Position numbers and translations under genes: made by a program
Part shown: positions 6,504-8,550 of the stretch, in pieces
Layout: each line of letters starts with the position of its first letter
How positions within the stretch are numbered: the first letter of the stretch is position 1
The notes under the pieces: generated by a model
Told to the model about the DNA's origin: nothing
Seen by the model: the letters and a program-made list of their open reading frames with translations, nothing else
Database searches by the model: none
Assembly (NCBI GenBank): GCA_002390455.1
Contig: DGPN01000014.1
Coordinates: forward strand, 44,634 to 53,183
Reading direction: 5' to 3'
DNA from: Flavobacteriaceae bacterium UBA4439
GTDB lineage: Bacteria; Bacteroidota; Bacteroidia; Flavobacteriales; Flavobacteriaceae
Length of the DNA: 8,550 nucleotides

Positions 6504-7343
6504 ATGTCAGAAGTTCGATCTGTTGATCTTGTAGTGATATCCGATGTTCACCTAGGCACCTACGGATGTAACGCAAAAGAATTACTTCTATATATTAAAT
6601 CTATTGACCCTAAAATCGTTATTTTAAACGGTGACATTATTGATATTTGGCAGTTCAAGAAACGATATTGGCCCAAATCTCACATGAAAGTAATCAAATA
6701 CATCCTTAAGTGGATTACTCAAGGAAAAGAAATTTATTATGTAACAGGAAATCACGATGAAATGCTCCGGAAATTCAAAGGTTTCAAAATGGGCAAATTT
6801 GTCATCGTTAATAAGGTAATTTTAACACTCAATGGAGAGAAAGCCTGGTTTTTCCATGGAGATGTTTTTGATGTCACTATGCAATATTCAAAATGGATCG
6901 CTAAACTTGGTGGGGTTGGTTATGACTTTCTAATCTTAATCAATAGTTTCATCAATTTTATTTTGGAAAAAACAGGGCGTAACAAAATGTCGTTTTCCAA
7001 AAAAATCAAAAACAGTGTAAAAGGTGCTGTAAAATATATCAATCGATTTGAAAATATTGCCGTTGAAATTGCCACATCAAATAATTTCAAATATGTGGTT
7101 TGTGGACACATCCACCACCCCAAAATCGAAAAATTTAAAACAGGAAATAATACGGTTACCTACTTGAATTCGGGAGATTGGGTAGAGAATTTGACCGCAT
7201 TAGAGTATAACAATTCTAAATGGTCAATTTATAATCACGAATCATCCCGTTTTGAAAAATCCTCAATAAATGATGAAGAAAAATCAAATAAAGAATTGTT
7301 TGATGAAATGATGACTGAATTTAATATTCTAAAGAAACAGTGA
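6504..7343 (+). CDS. PlcP-like calcineurin-type metallophosphoesterase (probable phospholipase C; LpxH-related family)
   Basis: Two-metal phosphoesterase. Motifs in order: S-D-V-H-L-G (Asp14, His16), G-D-I-I-D (Asp44), G-N-H-D-E (Asn83, His84), H-G-D (His118) and G-H-I-H-H-P (His202, His204). The family is often annotated UDP-2,3-diacylglucosamine diphosphatase, but the details fit PlcP, the Mn-dependent phospholipase C described in Sinorhizobium: G-T-x-G-C-N after the first motif, Y-W-P-K-S-H (55-60), G-N-H-D-E rather than the G-N-R-D of E. coli LpxH, a helical insert (about 125-185), and N-S-G-D-W-V-E-N (222-229). PlcP removes phospholipid head groups at the membrane during phosphate starvation, yielding diacylglycerol. 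Its 279 residues are normal, with a charged C-terminal tail from about 250. There is no signal peptide. The ATG at 6504 is chosen because the protein aligns from its start; an upstream ATG at 6491 is out of frame. The stop overlaps the next gene. Family assignment is near certain; PlcP rather than LpxH is likely. Confidence 0.85.
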   Translation: MSEVRSVDLVVISDVHLGTYGCNAKELLLYIKSIDPKIVILNGDIIDIWQFKKRYWPKSHMKVIKYILKWITQGKEIYYVTGNHDEMLRKFKGFKMGKFVIVNKVILTLNGEKAWFFHGDVFDVTMQYSKWIAKLGGVGYDFLILINSFINFILEKTGRNKMSFSKKIKNSVKGAVKYINRFENIAVEIATSNNFKYVVCGHIHHPKIEKFKTGNNTVTYLNSGDWVENLTALEYNNSKWSIYNHESSRFEKSSINDEEKSNKELFDEMMTEFNILKKQ

Positions 7344-8365
7344 AGGTACTTTTCGCAATTCAATCTACTGGGAATGGACATATTTCTCGTGCTAAGGAAC
7401 TTATTCCTTACATGAATCGTCGTTTTCAGTTTGATGTTATTACAAGTGGTCCAAAACCTCAATTGGATCTGGGTTATCCAATCAAAAAACACCTTAAGGG
7501 ATTAACACTACACTACAATAAAAAAGGTGGGATAGATTGGATAAAAACCCTTTTAAAAAATAATTTATTTTTATTTATTTGGGATGTTATCTTTTTACGA
7601 GTTCAAGATTACGACTTAGTGATTAATGATTTTGAACCAATCTCAGCATGGTCTTGTAAATTAAAAGGAGTTCTCTGTTTTGGAATAAGTAACCAGCTAT
7701 CTCTTTGGAAAAAAGGTATCCCCAAACCAAAAAAACGATTTAGATCTACAATTCGTTTTCTCAAATTTTTTGCTCCAGTTAAAATAGGATATGGATTGCA
7801 CTATCAGAAATTCAACGAAGAAATTTATCCTCCTATCATTCGATCAAAAGTCAAGAAATTAAAACCCTTCAATGGAAACGGTATTGTCGTTTATTTACCT
7901 GCTTATGAAGAAAAGTCCATTCTTGAGATTACAAATAAACTACCCCACCGACAGTGGCATATTTTTTCAAGAAACATATCACAAAAAAAGTCAATTGGTT
8001 CTTCTCATTTATACCCAATAGATGAAGATGTTTTTTTAAATCTTTTATCAGGTGCGGATGGAGTAATTACTAATGCCGGATTTACCACAACCTCTGAGTC
8101 ATTATTCTTAAACAAACCTTTGTTAGTAATCCCAATGAAGGGTCATGTTGAACAGATCTATAACGCTGTTTCCTTAAATAAAATGGGGGTTAAAGTCTTA
8201 AAAAAGTTCTCTCTAAAACAATTAGATGAGATTGATCTTTGGTTAAAAAATCCACAAAGTATCAAGATTACATTTGAAAATGAACTAAGGGGATTGGTGG
8301 ATCAAATTGCTATCGATTTTATCAAGAACAAATTCAATCAAAATTTCCTAACAAAAATTAATTAA
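7340..8365 (+). CDS. MurG/GT28-like GT-B glycosyltransferase, possible diacylglycerol glycosyltransferase
   Basis: Predicted inverting nucleotide-sugar glycosyltransferase of GT-B fold. The N-terminal domain opens with V-L-F-A-I-Q-S-T-G-N-G-H-I-S-R-A (3-18), the Gly-rich loop of MurG-like enzymes, and has N-D-F-E-P at 96-100. The C-terminal donor domain carries G-A-D-G-V-I-T-N-A-G-F (238-248), T-S-E-S-L (251-255) with Glu253, and K-G-H-V-E-Q (267-272) with Gln272, typical of nucleotide-sugar binding. Basic and aromatic helices (about 122-155) may attach to the membrane; there is no signal peptide. It starts with GTG at 7340 inside the stop of the preceding gene (GTGA), indicating translational coupling. 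Bacillus UgtP and plant MGDG synthases, which glycosylate diacylglycerol, are GT28 and MurG-like, so with a PlcP-like partner a lipid acceptor is plausible. The sugar and acceptor cannot be read from sequence; a polysaccharide or lipid A role is the alternative. Confidence 0.85.
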   Translation: MKVLFAIQSTGNGHISRAKELIPYMNRRFQFDVITSGPKPQLDLGYPIKKHLKGLTLHYNKKGGIDWIKTLLKNNLFLFIWDVIFLRVQDYDLVINDFEPISAWSCKLKGVLCFGISNQLSLWKKGIPKPKKRFRSTIRFLKFFAPVKIGYGLHYQKFNEEIYPPIIRSKVKKLKPFNGNGIVVYLPAYEEKSILEITNKLPHRQWHIFSRNISQKKSIGSSHLYPIDEDVFLNLLSGADGVITNAGFTTTSESLFLNKPLLVIPMKGHVEQIYNAVSLNKMGVKVLKKFSLKQLDEIDLWLKNPQSIKITFENELRGLVDQIAIDFIKNKFNQNFLTKIN

Positions 8366-8488
8366 TACGACTTTTAGTATTCAGTTATTTATTCTTTTGA
8401 TCTTTTCTCACATTTTCTTTACGTTTTCCAAAGTCTCTAGTACTTATAGCTAGAGGCAGTTGTTCTGCTGAGATAATACTCCTGACTT

Positions 8489-8506
8489 ATGGGGGAAGTG
8501 CCCCAT
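8489..8506 (+). terminator. GC-rich hairpin downstream of the operon, possible terminator
   Basis: ATGGGG (8489-8494), loop GAAGTG, CCCCAT (8501-8506), then a T/G-rich stretch. The stem is stronger than others in the window but lies 124 bases after the stop codon and the T tract is imperfect. A second inverted repeat, CTCTAG (8435-8440) with CTAGAG (8450-8455), lies just before it. The 185 bases after the operon otherwise hold nothing recognisable. Confidence 0.35.
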
Positions 8507-8550
8507 TTGATGTTTGTTGTAAAAATAAAACCTCAACAAGTTGTAAATCA

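Noticed and set aside
6504..7343. Annotation as LpxH (lipid A biosynthesis)
   Set aside because: The G-N-H-D-E motif, G-T-x-G-C segment, the insert and the glycosyltransferase partner fit PlcP better; LpxH is kept as the alternative in the entry.

Overview
The window looks like chromosomal DNA of a marine-type Bacteroidota, most probably a Flavobacteriaceae-like organism. The evidence is AT-rich DNA, starts without clear Shine-Dalgarno sequences, lipoproteins with short lipoboxes, an exported Cys-type sulfatase, an InlB/Listeria-Bacteroides-type repeat lipoprotein and outer-membrane beta-barrel sequence of the Bacteroidota kind. No rRNA, tRNA, CRISPR array, insertion sequence or phage gene was seen.

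Left part (1-4149): a short pterin-4a-carbinolamine dehydratase on the minus strand is divergent from an S1-family sulfatase lipoprotein, with only about 22 bases between them. Two more plus-strand genes follow, each apparently a separate transcription unit: an uncharacterised exported protein with a conserved N-terminal domain and a likely outer-membrane barrel, and an exported DinB-like protein.

Middle part (4150-6503): a decayed minus-strand gene (5' truncation, in-frame stop, frameshift) abuts a small plus-strand membrane protein. This converges on a minus-strand lipoprotein with two bacterial repeat domains, a beta-rich C-terminal domain and a Ser/Thr-rich tail. A 433-base gap without a gene follows; its right end carries a cluster of small dyads about 40 bases before the next gene.

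Right part (6504-8365): a two-gene operon joined by a GTGA stop/start overlap. The first gene is a calcineurin-like metallophosphoesterase whose motifs fit PlcP-type phospholipase C better than LpxH. The second is a MurG/GT28-like GT-B glycosyltransferase. The simplest reading is a lipid-remodelling pair: the first removes a phospholipid head group to leave diacylglycerol, and the second adds a sugar to it. This is the most interesting part of the window. The block also looks more AT-rich than the left half. The last 185 bases hold two inverted repeats, one of them a possible terminator.
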